This document shows positions 9,372-20,307 of a stretch of 64,000 nucleotides of DNA, one piece after another (the stretch's first letter is position 1; each line of letters opens with the position of its first letter). The position numbers were made by a program, and so were the translations under genes. The notes under the pieces were generated by a model that worked only from the letters and a program-made list of their open reading frames with translations, searched no databases and was not told the DNA's origin. The stretch comes from Gammaproteobacteria bacterium. GTDB taxonomy: Bacteria > Pseudomonadota > Gammaproteobacteria > Pseudomonadales > Halieaceae. The stretch is taken from the NCBI GenBank assembly GCA_024644535.1, contig JAHEKX010000001.1, positions 115,244 through 179,243 on the forward strand, given 5' to 3'.

Positions 9372-12239
9372 ATGACCTTAAGTCGTGCTATTATCAGACC
9401 CGTTTTGTTTGCTTGCTTTGGCATAGCACTCAGCGCCGCTATACTCTCCAAATTGTACTACGATCACACGTTTAGCTCCTTAACAAGTAACGAACTTCAA
9501 TATCAAGAACTTGTCATTCAAAGCTTCAAGCCTCAACTTGAGCTGGCAGCACTACCAGATTCGACGGACGCTTATCAAGACCACCTCACTGCTTTACAAG
9601 CTAGAATGCAGCTACTCGTCAATACCCCAGACTTCTGCTATATACCCGAAGCGGTGCAAGTTCAAGACTCATTTAGCCGCCTGTTAATGATGGATACCAA
9701 AGACGCGCGCTCGAGCAATCAGTTCGGGTCACTGGTGACGGGTGTTAATAGTGAACTCGATGCGCTGCTGCAGAGCTTAGCGGGTAAAGATGCGTATATT
9801 AACCAACAACTTCAAAGTCAAGAACTCAGGGCTCAACAAGGTCTTATTGTCGCCGCCACTGTTACGTCTATTTCAATTCTAATGGCGTGGTGGTGGATTC
9901 GACGTTTAGTTCTAAGGCACCGTAATCGACTAAACCACCGAATTCAGGCTCTTTGCACCACAGGAAAGCCGACAACAAAGTCCATATCGCCCTTAGCTTA
10001 TGAGTTGGAAGAGACCCTCAATCTAGTAAGCAGCCTAATTTGGCAAGAAAATCAGGTACTGCACCAACAATTCGAAACCGCAAGAACACAAGAATTGGCG
10101 ACTCGGTCAGCACTTGAAAACAGTATCGACGAAGCCATTAAATTAATTGATACGCTAAATGCGCCTATTTTTGCGGTGTCCAAGGACGGGAGTATTACAC
10201 TGTGGAATAAAACCATTGAAGCCGCCACGGGGCTTAATGCTGACACGGCCTTTGGTCAGAATTTTTTAGATGCACTAAGTCCGATTTCTGACACTACCCA
10301 AATCCGATATGCGTTTGAGGCAGCTCAGTCAGGCAGAAAATCGAGGGGAATCGAGCTCAATATAGCTCTAAGGCGATTTACACCTTTGGCAACAATTTTC
10401 AGTGTGGCGCCAATGACAGGAACATCATCAACACAACGAGGAGTGATTTTCTTCGGCCAGGATGTTACCGCCCTGAAACAAGCCAACACAGAAATTTCCG
10501 CCTCGGCGACGCAGCTACAACTCTCGCTAGACCGCTTAGACGTCGTATTGCATTCCGCCAACGCTATTGTTTGGGATTGGAACCTGAGCTCGCAGGACCT
10601 GGAGTTTATCGGGCAAAGTCGGGACACCTTAGCGCTGGATTTTGTGAACAAGCCTATGTCAACGCTTGCCGATTTAAAAAGTCTGATACACACGGAAGAA
10701 CTGGATGCTTTTGAGCGCGCCATCGCAAGACACATTAGCAAAGACAAGCCGCTTGAAATGCATTGCCGGCTGCGACAGAAGGATGGAGGTTAGCGCTGGT
10801 TTCTACTGAATGGTCAGCTCCTGACGAGCGGCAAGTCAGGAAACCAACATATTGTCGGCTCGTTATTAGACATGAATGATCGCATCGAGCAAGAACACCA
10901 AATTTGGCGTATGGCACACCTCGATGCCCTAACCCAACTGCCCAATCGCTCTTTGTTTAATCAACGGTTTGAAGAAAAGCTTGGCGTGAAAAATAAGCGC
11001 CCCAAGCCTTTCTAGGTTGCGATTCTTGATATCAACGATTTTAAACAGATAAACGATGCACGTGGGCATGTCGCAGGCGATCGTTTGTTGACCGAGTTTG
11101 CCAAGTTGCTGCAGTCACATATCTCAGGAGATGACAGTTTAGTCGCTCGATTAGGCGGTGATGAGTTTGCCATGCTAATTAGTCCTGCGCTTTCCGATGA
11201 CGACTTTTATACCCTCTCCGATCAGCTAATCAACGAATCGCGACAGCTCGTTTATACCGATAGCGGTGATCGCGGGGTGCAATTCAGCTTGGGCATGGCG
11301 AGATATCCTGAGCATGGCATCTCGATGGAAGATTTGCTTCGCGCCGCCGATACCGCTATGTATCGCGCAAAACGCGACAAAATAACCGGTAGCCGCTACC
11401 AGTTGTTTCATGCGGGAATGGATGAGACGCGCATTCAAAGGGCTCAGCTTAGGGATCTTGTGGCACAAGGCCTAGAGAATGACGAGTTCAAACTCATGTA
11501 TCAACCAATTGTTGCTCTAGGCTCCGGCGACGTTGTCAGTGCAGAAGCATTGCTGCGGTGGCCAGCGGGACCAGGCGTGGCCATTCCCGATATTATAAGC
11601 GTGGCTGAAGACTCGGGGCTAATTCTGAAGCTTAGCGAAATAATTTTTGACCAGGCTTTTGGGCTGCTAGCGCGCCTGCAAGATCAAGGACTCAAACAAA
11701 CCGTCGCAGTAAATTTGTCGGGCGTGCAATTCCGCTACCAAGACATTGCCGCCATTTTGACCAATTATGCAAGAGCACATGGGGCAGACACTCACCGCTT
11801 GATAATTGAAATCACGGAATCGATTTTCTTAGACAATATTGAAAAAACTCAGCAAACCATTCGTGAGCTATCACAACACGGAGTTCGCGTTGCAATTGAT
11901 GACTTTGGTACCGGTTATTCGAGTCTGGCCTACCTGCAAAAACTGACGGTCGATTGGATTAAGGTCGACCAATCATTCATTACCAATATCAACGAATCGA
12001 ATCCAAACTATCAAATCGTGAATGCCATCGTGCAAATGGGGCAGGCATTGAATATGGGCTTAGTTGCCGAAGGCGTAGAAAGCCTTGCTGAACTCGAGCA
12101 ACTCGCGGCGATGGGCTGTGAGCGCGTTCAGGGTTACTATTTCTCTAGACCCTTAAGTGACAGCGATTTTATTGAGTTAGCCTCGAAGCAAGCTCACCCA
12201 TGGCAAAGTATCGTACCCGAGCCTAAATTACTGCCATAA
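9372..12239 (+). pseudogene. PAS-GGDEF-EAL cyclic-di-GMP protein interrupted by two in-frame TAG codons
   Basis: One reading frame of 955 codons encodes, in order: a membrane segment (about 8-27), a periplasmic sensor (about 30-155), a second membrane segment (about 157-176) and a PAS domain (about 250-360). A PAS_3-like domain, a GGDEF domain with intact RLGGDEF, and an EAL domain follow. The EAL domain carries EALLRW, EITES, DDFGTGYSS, KVDQ and AEGVE, all the usual catalytic and metal residues. TAG codons at 10791-10793 (codon 474, in KDGG-stop-RWFLLNG) and 11013-11015 (codon 548, in PKPF-stop-VAILDIN) split the frame without any shift. The loss looks recent. A truncated sensor and, by internal initiation, a GGDEF-part/EAL fragment could still be made. 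Confidence 0.85.
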
Positions 12240-12300
12240 TGTACGAACAAGACTAATCGGCTCCCCTATCAGCACTGAATAACGCGTTGTCGATTTCACT

Positions 12301-15300
12301 TTACTGATACAGCAGTTTAACTTCGACGGCGCCCTGTAACTGAGTCAATGCCGATATAAGCTCATCACTAGGATGTATACGATAGGCATCTCCTAAGATG
12401 ATCAAACCGCCAGCATCGTGCCGCTGATAATCGATCACAACAGGACACGAGCCTCCGATTGAGGGACTCAGCACCTGCGCCAGCTGCTCGACTAAGGTCA
12501 CGGTGGACTTACCATTCAGGGTGATACGCAGCTCGCTAGCATAAGCACCCCGGGCTTCATCTAGTGACAAAATACGATTGGCACGCATAGATAGCCCCCC
12601 GGAGTAGTCATCGTGTGCCACACCACCTTCCATTACAATAAGGGCGTCTTTTGTCAGTGCCTCTCGAGAAACTTGAAAGGCCTCAGCATAGACCGTAGCC
12701 TCGATGCGCGCCGACCGATCATCTAAAGTCACAATCGCCATTGTATCACCGCGCTTAGTCTTCATTGTTCGAACCGCGACGATCAGACCCACAATACGCT
12801 GGCTACTTTTGCCGTCAGCCCGCAGATTAGCGATCTTAGTTGGCACGAATTGGCGAATCTCACGCTCGTAGTCATCAATAGGGTGACCGGTGACATACAA
12901 GCCTAAAGTGTCCTTCTCACCGCTAAGGCGCTCACGTCCAGTCCAAGGACGTGCTGATCTAAAACCGGCATAGACATTACCATCCGAACTAGGCTCAGAG
13001 GGAATAACTTCACCGAAAAGGTCATCGATACCCGACGCCGTATTACTGGCTTTTTGTTCTGCCGCTTTAACTGCATCGTCAACAGCGGCCATGAGTACCC
13101 AACGAGGTTCCAACATAGAATCAAAAGCGCCAGCGCGTATCAAAGCCTCTAGGGCGCGTTTATTCAAAAGACGACGATCGGTTCGCGCACAAAAATCAAA
13201 TAGATCACTAAATAGTCCGTTAGCATCTCTCTCGCGTAAAATGGCCTCTACCGGACCTTCACCCAAACCTTTAATCGCACCTAAACCGTAAACGATTTCA
13301 TCCATATCGTTTACCGTAAATGCATAACGCCCTTCGTTTACATCAGGTAATTTTAAAGGCAGGCCCATGGCTCGGCATTCTTCGATAAAAATAACAATCT
13401 TGTCGGTATTTTGAAGTTCCGAGCTCATAACAGCCGCCATAAATTCGGCCGGATAGTGCACTTTTAACCAAGCCGTTTGATACGACACCAACGCATAGGC
13501 AGCAGAGTGCGACTTGTTGAATCCATAGCCCGCAAACTTCTCTACCAAATCGAAAATCCGGATAGCAAGTTCGGGATCTACCCCTCGCTCTGCTGCACCT
13601 GACTGAAACACTTCACGCTGTTTAGCCATTTCTTCCGGCTTCTTTTTGCCCATAGCGCGACGCAACATATCGGCGCCACCCAGAGTGTAACCTGCCAGCT
13701 CCTGAGCAATCTGCATAACCTGTTCCTGATACAGGATAATGCCATAGGTGGGATCTAAAATTGGTTTTAGCGACTCGTGCTGGTAATGCGCATCGGGGTA
13801 GGCAATAGCTTCGCGGCCGTGTTTTCGGTTAATGAAGTTATCAACCATGCCCGACTGCAGTGGACCCGGTCGAAACAAAGCGACTAAGGCGATGATGTCC
13901 TCGAAATTATCTGGCCTAAGGCGCTTAATAAGATCTTTCATGCCCCTAGATTCCAGCTGAAAAACAGCCGTTGTATCGGCCTGCTGCAACAACTGGAATA
14001 CCGCAGCATCGTCTAGGGCAATGTGATTGATATCGAGCGTTTCTTCACCCTGAGCTTCGCGGCGAGGGTTAATCATTTTAAGTGCCCAGGCGATAATCGT
14101 GAGGGTTCTTAGACCCAAGAAATCGAACTTGACCAGCCCCGCATCTTCCACGTCGTTTTTATCGTACTGAGTGACCAAGCCACTGCCGGTCTCATCACAG
14201 TAAAGAGGCGAGAAATCCACCAATTTTGATGGCGCGATAACCACACCGCCCGCATGCTTCCCAACGTTACGGGTAATACCCTCAAGCTGACAGGCCATAT
14301 CCCAAATTTCTTGTGCTTGTGAGTCGTCTCTTAAAAAATCTCGCAAAGCCTCTTCCTGGTCTACCGCCTTTGCAAGCGTCATCCCCACCTCAAATGGAAT
14401 CAGCTTCGATAACTTGTCGGCCAAGCCATAAGACTTGCCTTGTACTCGCGCGACGTCTCTGACCACCGCCTTGGCTGCCATCGTCCCGAAGGTAATAATC
14501 TGTGATACCGCATCACGACCATAATGGGTTGCCACGTAATCGATAACCTCGTCGCGACGGTCCATACAAAAGTCAACGTCGAAGTCGGGCATCGACACCC
14601 GTTCAGGGTTCAAAAAGCGTTCGAACAGCAAGTCATACTGCAATGGGTCTAAGTCAGTAATCAGCAATACATAAGCTACTAGCGACCCTGCACCCGAACC
14701 CCGACCTGGTCCCACGGGGATATCGTGCTCTTTAGCCCATCGAATAAAGTCCATCACAATCAAAAAGTAGCCGGGAAAACCCATTTGGATAATGATGTCT
14801 AACTCAATATTTAAGCGGTCGATGTAATCTTGGTGCGTAAAACGCGGGTCAGGTATGCGTTCGCCCAGAGTTCCAATACGCTGCGCCAAGCCTTCGTGTG
14901 ATAGCTGACGAAAATACTGATCCATTGTCATAGCCGATGGCACTGGGTATTCGGGCAAGTATGGCGTACCCAAATTCAGAATCAGATTACACCGCTTGGC
15001 AATTTCTACCGTGTTTGCCAGGGCTTCGGGTAAATCTTGAAACAGCTCGGCCATTTCTTCTGAGCTACGAAGATATTGCTGATCGGTATAATTCCGGGGC
15101 CGCCGAGGGTCGTCCAGTGTTCGTCCCTCACCGATACACACACGCGCCTCGTGGGCCTCGAATTCGTCAGCCTGCAAAAACCGAACATCGTTAGTAGCAA
15201 CAATTGGGCACTGCAAAGCCGAGGCCAGCTTAACGGCTTGGTGAATATAAGGCTCTTCGTTATCACGCCCCGTACGCTGCACTTCCAGGTAGAACCTCCC

Positions 15301-15783
15301 CGGAAATAAAGCCATCCATTGAGTTGCATGCTCGAAAGCAAGATCCTGTTTGTTGGCTAATAGTAATTGACCTAGCTGGCCATCCCGACCACCAGAAAGC
15401 GCAATTAAGCCCTCGTGAAATTCAGCCAACCATTCATATTCGATATAAGGAACACCCAGCCGCTGGCCTTCTTGGTAGGCTTTAGAAATTAGGCGCGTCA
15501 AATTGGCGTAACCTTCTAGGTTAGTCACTAGTAGGGTAAGCGGCAGTGCACGATCGGTTTCAGCTAAACCAGCCACTAAAAAGTCTGCACCGAAAATGGG
15601 CTTTATACCTGCCCCCAAAGCCGCTTTGTAGGCTTTCACCAACCCGAAAAAGTTGCAAAAATCGGTCACAGCCACTGCCGACATGCTCAGCTCAGCGACC
15701 TTGTTCATCAATGGTTTGATACGAACGATCCCATCGATCAGGGAATATTCAGTGTGCAAACGTAAATGAACGAAGTCAGTCAT
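12301..15783 (-). CDS. dnaE: DNA polymerase III alpha subunit
   Basis: A 1160-residue replicative polymerase subunit of normal length. It starts with the PHP domain (HLRLHTEYSLIDG) and carries the catalytic aspartates in PDFDVDFCMD. It also has the palm/fingers region with GPGRGSGAGSLVAY, a helix-hairpin-helix region and a C-terminal OB fold. An ATG at 15781-15783 is preferred over the TTG one codon earlier. The gene ends the long leftward lipid A/envelope run, 9 bp after rnhB. In many relatives accA follows, but here the next gene is the converging broken GGDEF-EAL gene. Confidence 0.98.
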   Translation of the reverse strand: MTDFVHLRLHTEYSLIDGIVRIKPLMNKVAELSMSAVAVTDFCNFFGLVKAYKAALGAGIKPIFGADFLVAGLAETDRALPLTLLVTNLEGYANLTRLISKAYQEGQRLGVPYIEYEWLAEFHEGLIALSGGRDGQLGQLLLANKQDLAFEHATQWMALFPGRFYLEVQRTGRDNEEPYIHQAVKLASALQCPIVATNDVRFLQADEFEAHEARVCIGEGRTLDDPRRPRNYTDQQYLRSSEEMAELFQDLPEALANTVEIAKRCNLILNLGTPYLPEYPVPSAMTMDQYFRQLSHEGLAQRIGTLGERIPDPRFTHQDYIDRLNIELDIIIQMGFPGYFLIVMDFIRWAKEHDIPVGPGRGSGAGSLVAYVLLITDLDPLQYDLLFERFLNPERVSMPDFDVDFCMDRRDEVIDYVATHYGRDAVSQIITFGTMAAKAVVRDVARVQGKSYGLADKLSKLIPFEVGMTLAKAVDQEEALRDFLRDDSQAQEIWDMACQLEGITRNVGKHAGGVVIAPSKLVDFSPLYCDETGSGLVTQYDKNDVEDAGLVKFDFLGLRTLTIIAWALKMINPRREAQGEETLDINHIALDDAAVFQLLQQADTTAVFQLESRGMKDLIKRLRPDNFEDIIALVALFRPGPLQSGMVDNFINRKHGREAIAYPDAHYQHESLKPILDPTYGIILYQEQVMQIAQELAGYTLGGADMLRRAMGKKKPEEMAKQREVFQSGAAERGVDPELAIRIFDLVEKFAGYGFNKSHSAAYALVSYQTAWLKVHYPAEFMAAVMSSELQNTDKIVIFIEECRAMGLPLKLPDVNEGRYAFTVNDMDEIVYGLGAIKGLGEGPVEAILRERDANGLFSDLFDFCARTDRRLLNKRALEALIRAGAFDSMLEPRWVLMAAVDDAVKAAEQKASNTASGIDDLFGEVIPSEPSSDGNVYAGFRSARPWTGRERLSGEKDTLGLYVTGHPIDDYEREIRQFVPTKIANLRADGKSSQRIVGLIVAVRTMKTKRGDTMAIVTLDDRSARIEATVYAEAFQVSREALTKDALIVMEGGVAHDDYSGGLSMRANRILSLDEARGAYASELRITLNGKSTVTLVEQLAQVLSPSIGGSCPVVIDYQRHDAGGLIILGDAYRIHPSDELISALTQLQGAVEVKLLYQ

Positions 15784-15792
15784 CAAATTCTC

Positions 15793-16380
15793 TTATACCG
15801 ATAAACAGCTTTTCACGGGGCCAAAACTTTTGCGATGCTCCAGCAACACCCCATGATCAATCAGAGCTTGCCGATGTTCAAGTGTGGGGTAGCCCTTATG
15901 ACGTGCAAATCCATACTCGGGATGACGACGATCGAGCGCTACCATTTCAGCATCTCGAGCTACTTTAGCCAGTATACTTGCAGCCGCAATACACGCGTGC
16001 GTGCCATCGCCCTTAACACATGCCGCTGCGGGCATAGTTAGCTGGGGCGGTATTCTGTTGCCATCAACCAGCACATGCTCTGGCGAGAGAGGCAAGGCAC
16101 TGACCGCACGGCTCATTGCTAGCATGGTTGCATGCAAAATATTTAAATCATCGATCTCAGCTGGTGTAGCATGCCCAAACGCAAAACATAAGGCTCTTGC
16201 TTGGATGTCTCTGTTTAAAACAATAAGCTGTTTTTCAGAGCACTTTTTTGAGTCTTTCAACCCCTCGATGATGTAGGCTGGGTCCAAAATCACGGCTGCT
16301 GTAACCACATTGCCCACCAGTGGACCACGACCTACTTCGTCGACGCCCGCCACTAAACCTATCTCGTACGAAAGCGGCAT
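15793..16380 (-). CDS. rnhB: Ribonuclease HII
   Basis: The 195-residue protein has the RNase HII active-site motif GVDEVGRGP with D14 and E15. Further carboxylates lie in VLVDGNRIP and around VARDAEM. It cleaves RNA of RNA-DNA hybrids and removes misincorporated ribonucleotides. The length is typical (E. coli about 198). It follows lpxB by one base and precedes dnaE by 9 bases, the common gammaproteobacterial order. Confidence 0.97.
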   Translation of the reverse strand: MPLSYEIGLVAGVDEVGRGPLVGNVVTAAVILDPAYIIEGLKDSKKCSEKQLIVLNRDIQARALCFAFGHATPAEIDDLNILHATMLAMSRAVSALPLSPEHVLVDGNRIPPQLTMPAAACVKGDGTHACIAAASILAKVARDAEMVALDRRHPEYGFARHKGYPTLEHRQALIDHGVLLEHRKSFGPVKSCLSV

Positions 16381-16381
16381 G

Positions 16382-17500
16382 CTAGCGCCCCAAGGTGTTC
16401 ACAAGGATACTCGCACAATGGTCACCAAAGCGTGTATCCAAGGCGCTCAATATCTCTTTGAAGGCGGCTTTTTGGTCTAAGGCGCCTCCATCCAACAGCG
16501 TCTGCACTTCATCAGCCAAAGCGCGCGGCGTTAAGTTTTCTTGAATCAATTCGGGAACCACAGCTCGATCGAGCATAATATTGGGCAAGCCTGCGAACGG
16601 GGTCCGAACGAGGCGCTTGATAAAGAACCAGCTTAAAGGTGACATTCGGTAGGCGATTACCATTGGGCACTCTAGCAAGGCGGCCTCAAGTGTTGCCGTT
16701 CCCGAGGTAACAATCGCTTGCTCTGCTATTTTTAACAATTCTCTCGATCCGCCGTTTACCACGCGCGCCTTAATCGTGAACGTCGCCAGTATCGATTGTA
16801 TAAGCTCGAAGTTCGCATCATTACTGGCGGGAATAACAATTTCGTGTGGCAAATCACACAGCTCTAAGGCCGCTAGATAAACCGGCAACAATGACTGGAT
16901 CTCACTTCTACGAGAACCCGGAAGCAAGGCAAAAACTGGCCGATCGGTCAGATTAAATGCCACGCGAATATCGACCTCAGATGGCAAGTCATCCAAAGCC
17001 TCGACCATTGGATGCCCAACAAAGTGCGCGCGAACATTGCTCCCCTCAAACGATGGGGGTTCAAAAGGAAATAAACACAACACATCATCGCAGGCTTTGC
17101 CAATGGTCTTAATTCTACCCTCTCGCCAAGCCCACACTGTTGGACATACCAGATGCGCGGTCGGTATACGCTGCGCTTTTAGCGCGGTTTCTATATTCAA
17201 ATTAAAATCAGGCGCATCGATACCCAAAAACAAATCTGGCGGGTGCTTCAACCAGTGCTTCTTAAGCTGTTGACGCATACTAAGCAATTCAGGCAAGCGC
17301 TTCAGAGGTTCGACTAAGCCCATCACCGCTAAGCGTTCCATGTCGAACCAAGACGAAAACCCAGCGGCGACCATTCGAGGGCCACCAATGCCCTCGAACT
17401 CGATGTTTGGGACCCGCTTTTTTAGGGCGCCGATGACCTGCGCACCAAGAATATCGCCAGAGGTCTCGCCCGCAACCATCGCGATACGTACAGATGACAT
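16382..17500 (-). CDS. lpxB: Lipid-A-disaccharide synthase
   Basis: This 372-residue GT19 glycosyltransferase joins UDP-diacylglucosamine and lipid X into the lipid A disaccharide at the inner face of the inner membrane. Family stretches are [12 protein letters not shown] at the N terminus, [18 protein letters not shown] and [10 protein letters not shown] near the middle, and [11 protein letters not shown] in the donor-binding part. It directly follows lpxA (2-bp gap) in the lpxD-fabZ-lpxA-lpxB cluster. Confidence 0.97.
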   Translation of the reverse strand: MSSVRIAMVAGETSGDILGAQVIGALKKRVPNIEFEGIGGPRMVAAGFSSWFDMERLAVMGLVEPLKRLPELLSMRQQLKKHWLKHPPDLFLGIDAPDFNLNIETALKAQRIPTAHLVCPTVWAWREGRIKTIGKACDDVLCLFPFEPPSFEGSNVRAHFVGHPMVEALDDLPSEVDIRVAFNLTDRPVFALLPGSRRSEIQSLLPVYLAALELCDLPHEIVIPASNDANFELIQSILATFTIKARVVNGGSRELLKIAEQAIVTSGTATLEAALLECPMVIAYRMSPLSWFFIKRLVRTPFAGLPNIMLDRAVVPELIQENLTPRALADEVQTLLDGGALDQKAAFKEILSALDTRFGDHCASILVNTLGR

Positions 17501-17502
17501 GA

Positions 17503-18276
17503 TTAGCGAACAATGCCTCGTTCGGAAGCTTCGATACTTTCAATTAACATGGCCACCTCAGGTGTCTCGATAAGCATACCGCTTAGGCGCTGTAGTGCGA
17601 TATCTAAAGTTAGACCCTGTCGGTACACGATTTTAAACGCGCGCCGGAGTTGACTGATGGCCTCTACACTAAAGCCACGTCGACGCAAACCCTCGGTATT
17701 AATGGCTTTGGCTTCGGCCGGAGCGCCAGTGACCGTCACATAGGCAGGAACGTCCTTACCTATAGCAGTTCCCATACCACTAAATGCATGGGAACCTATT
17801 TTGCAAAACTGGTGCACCAAGGTGTAACCACTTAGTATTGCCCAGTCACCCACATGAACATGTCCCGCGAGCGCCGTGTTATTCACCAGAATTGTATGAT
17901 TTTTAATAACACTGTCGTGCCCGATATGCACATAGGCCATTAACAAATTGTTATTCCCAATAACCGTTTCACCACGATCTTGCACCGTACCGCGATGAAT
18001 CGTCACGTTCTCGCGTATAACATTATCATCGCCAATAATTAGCCGCGTTGGTTCATCTTTGTATTTCAGATCGGGGGTACGTTCACCGATACTAGAAAAC
18101 TGATAGATATGGTTTCTTTGGCCTATGACGGTCGGACCACGAATGATCACGTGCGGTTCAATAATCGTATCTTTCCCGATCACCACATCGGGCCCAATAT
18201 AGGTCCATGGACCTACTTCAACGCCTTCGGCAAGCTGCGCTTTGGGGTCTACAATGGCGGCCGGATGAATGTTCAT
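17503..18276 (-). CDS. lpxA: Acyl-ACP-UDP-N-acetylglucosamine O-acyltransferase
   Basis: A 257-residue left-handed beta-helix enzyme with hexapeptide repeats across about residues 5-190 and a helical C-terminal tail. It catalyses the first step of lipid A synthesis. The catalytic histidine region reads VHIGHDSVI. The sequence starts directly with IHPAAIVDP, as LpxA proteins do. Its ATG abuts the stop codon of fabZ, so it is almost certainly cotranslated with it. Confidence 0.97.
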   Translation of the reverse strand: MNIHPAAIVDPKAQLAEGVEVGPWTYIGPDVVIGKDTIIEPHVIIRGPTVIGQRNHIYQFSSIGERTPDLKYKDEPTRLIIGDDNVIRENVTIHRGTVQDRGETVIGNNNLLMAYVHIGHDSVIKNHTILVNNTALAGHVHVGDWAILSGYTLVHQFCKIGSHAFSGMGTAIGKDVPAYVTVTGAPAEAKAINTEGLRRRGFSVEAISQLRRAFKIVYRQGLTLDIALQRLSGMLIETPEVAMLIESIEASERGIVR

Positions 18277-18708
18277 CTACCGATCTGCACACAAAATCGT
18301 GGCCGAAGCGGCTTTCTGGCCCTCGACATCGGCCGAAACCTCGAACTTCCAGATACCACGCTTTTCTGACACGATTTTGGCATGCAACATCACCCGATCA
18401 CCCGGCACACACGGACGTTTAAAGCGTAAGTTATCGGCGCCGACAAAATAATAAATTGAGCCGTCCTCTGGCGTTTTGTTCATCGTAACAAAACCGAGTA
18501 CGCCCGCCGCCTGCGCCATGGCTTCCACCAACAAAACACCAGGAAAGACAGGTTCTTGCGGGAAGTGACCTTGGAAAAACTCTTCGTTAATAGTTAGGTT
18601 CTTGTAGGCTGTAATCGACTCGCCAGGTATCAGATTAACGACTCGGTCAACGAGCAAAAACGGGTACCGGTGAGGTAAATATTTTCGGATTTCATGAATA
18701 TCCAACAT
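18277..18708 (-). CDS. fabZ: 3-hydroxyacyl-ACP dehydratase
   Basis: The 143-residue hot-dog-fold protein has the FabZ motif [13 protein letters not shown] and the catalytic [15 protein letters not shown] with its histidine, followed by EAMAQAAG. It dehydrates 3-hydroxyacyl-ACP in fatty-acid elongation and competes with LpxA/LpxD for hydroxyacyl-ACP, which explains its place between lpxD and lpxA. Two bases separate it from lpxD. Confidence 0.97.
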   Translation of the reverse strand: MLDIHEIRKYLPHRYPFLLVDRVVNLIPGESITAYKNLTINEEFFQGHFPQEPVFPGVLLVEAMAQAAGVLGFVTMNKTPEDGSIYYFVGADNLRFKRPCVPGDRVMLHAKIVSEKRGIWKFEVSADVEGQKAASATILCADR

Positions 18709-18710
18709 TG

Positions 18711-19739
18711 CTATTGATCTCGAGTTACCATGTTCAATAATCTTTCCAGTTGCTGAACTCGCTTGTTCAAGTCTTCCAACTGGCCCATTCTAACCGCACT
18801 TTTACGCCACTGAGCAGATGGCATCATCGTGGTACCAGACGAATAAGAGCCCGGCTCATCAATCGACTTGGTCACCATACTCATCGCCGTCACATGAACG
18901 TTGTCGCAGATCTTCAAATGGCCAACCACCCCTACGCCACCGGCCAAAGTGCAATGGCGACCAATGACCGTACTACCCGCCAACCCCACGCAGGCAGCGA
19001 TTGCGGTGTGATCGCCGATAACACAGTTGTGGGCGATCTGGACGAGATTATCGATAATCACGTTGTTGCCCAAAACAGTATGCTGCAACGCGCCTCTGTC
19101 AATCACAGTATTGGCACCAATGTCGCAGTCATTACCAATACGTACGCCTCCTAGCTGCTCGATTTTTACCCAGCCCTCAGGGCTTGGTGCGAACCCGAAT
19201 CCATCGCTGCCAATGACCGCGTTGCTGTGTATACGACAGCCTTGTCCGATGTGTACGTCTGAGTATAGCACTACGCCGGCCTCAAGGCGGCTACTCGGCG
19301 CTATCCTGCAGTGACCACCGATACTCACGTTCGCACCAACCACCACATTTGCCCCAATCTCGGTACCTTTGCCAATTACCACATTGGGGCCAATAGATGC
19401 ACTCGCATCGACTCGAGCCTCGGGGTGCACCTGCGCACTGGGGTGCGTTCCCACCAACACATGACTCGCAGCTGCAAAATAGTGGGTCGCACGAGCAAAT
19501 GCTAGATAAGGGTCAGACGCCAAAATTGCTGCGCAGCCCTTCGGTACCTTGTCCTGCCACTCGGGCTTGACAATAACGACTCCAGCATCGGTTGACGCCA
19601 ACTGACTTAAAAATCGTGGCTGAGAAACGAAAGCGAGCTCTGTTGAGCTCGCAGTCTGAATTGGGGCGATGGCCGAAACATCAAGGTCATCTCCGATCAA
19701 CTCAAGCTGTAAATCCCTCGCTAACAGGCTCGCTAACAC
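18711..19739 (-). CDS. lpxD: UDP-3-O-acylglucosamine N-acyltransferase
   Basis: The 342-residue enzyme has an N-terminal uridine-binding domain (about 1-100, with [11 protein letters not shown]), a hexapeptide beta-helix (about 100-300) and a short C-terminal coiled helix ([16 protein letters not shown]). It adds the second hydroxyacyl chain in lipid A synthesis. The helix contains [15 protein letters not shown], the site of the catalytic histidine. The start used is GTG, 15 bp downstream of skp. Confidence 0.96.
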   Translation of the reverse strand: MLASLLARDLQLELIGDDLDVSAIAPIQTASSTELAFVSQPRFLSQLASTDAGVVIVKPEWQDKVPKGCAAILASDPYLAFARATHYFAAASHVLVGTHPSAQVHPEARVDASASIGPNVVIGKGTEIGANVVVGANVSIGGHCRIAPSSRLEAGVVLYSDVHIGQGCRIHSNAVIGSDGFGFAPSPEGWVKIEQLGGVRIGNDCDIGANTVIDRGALQHTVLGNNVIIDNLVQIAHNCVIGDHTAIAACVGLAGSTVIGRHCTLAGGVGVVGHLKICDNVHVTAMSMVTKSIDEPGSYSSGTTMMPSAQWRKSAVRMGQLEDLNKRVQQLERLLNMVTRDQ

Positions 19740-19754
19740 AATAGCTTACAGTGC

Positions 19755-20285
19755 TTATTTAGCCGACACTTCTGCTAACTTCTGGTTTAGCTTGTCAGTC
19801 AGTTTCGCCGTAATGTTGTAGCTGTTATCGGCATGCATCACAGCATTAGCTGGTAAAAGTAGCCCAATGCTTTCTGTAGTAATTAAATCACGCAACACTT
19901 CTTGTGTAGCCTGACTCATGTTACGCAGAATCATTTGCGCTTCCATTTGCTGTGCTTCTTGCAGTTTGGTCTGATGTAACTTGATTTCATCTTCCTGGTC
20001 TTTCAGAGACTTAATCTTTGTCGCTTTTTGCTCGTCGGTCAGTACCGCTGAATCTTTTTGAAACGCCTCTGCATCCTTCTCGTACTTCACTAAAAGATCG
20101 TCAAATTTTTCTTTACGCTCTTTAAAATCGGGTTTATCAGCTAAGGCCTTGAGCGCAGACTGAGCAGAGTCTGTGCTTAGAATTGCAGTCTCAATATTAA
20201 CAACCGCAATACGACCTTGCGCAGCGGCGTGAAAAGACGCCAATAAAGCCGCAACGAATACCAATCCTTTCGTTATTTTTAACAC
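19755..20285 (-). CDS. skp: OmpH/Skp-family periplasmic chaperone
   Basis: The 176-residue protein has a signal peptide ending AAA|QGRIAVV and a long alpha-helical, charged middle region (about 55-130) that forms the tentacles of Skp. It holds unfolded outer-membrane proteins in the periplasm before delivery to BamA, the gene just upstream. The start is GTG with a strong AGGAG site 6 bases before it. Its length is close to E. coli Skp (161). Confidence 0.94.
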   Translation of the reverse strand: MLKITKGLVFVAALLASFHAAAQGRIAVVNIETAILSTDSAQSALKALADKPDFKERKEKFDDLLVKYEKDAEAFQKDSAVLTDEQKATKIKSLKDQEDEIKLHQTKLQEAQQMEAQMILRNMSQATQEVLRDLITTESIGLLLPANAVMHADNSYNITAKLTDKLNQKLAEVSAK

Positions 20286-20307
20286 AATTTTCTCCTAGCA
20301 ATTAAAA

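Noticed and set aside
9372..12239. UAG recoded as an amino acid in this organism
   Set aside because: Neighbouring intact genes end with TAG in the normal place (738-740, 8048-8050, 57893-57895, 49412-49414), so UAG works as a stop here.
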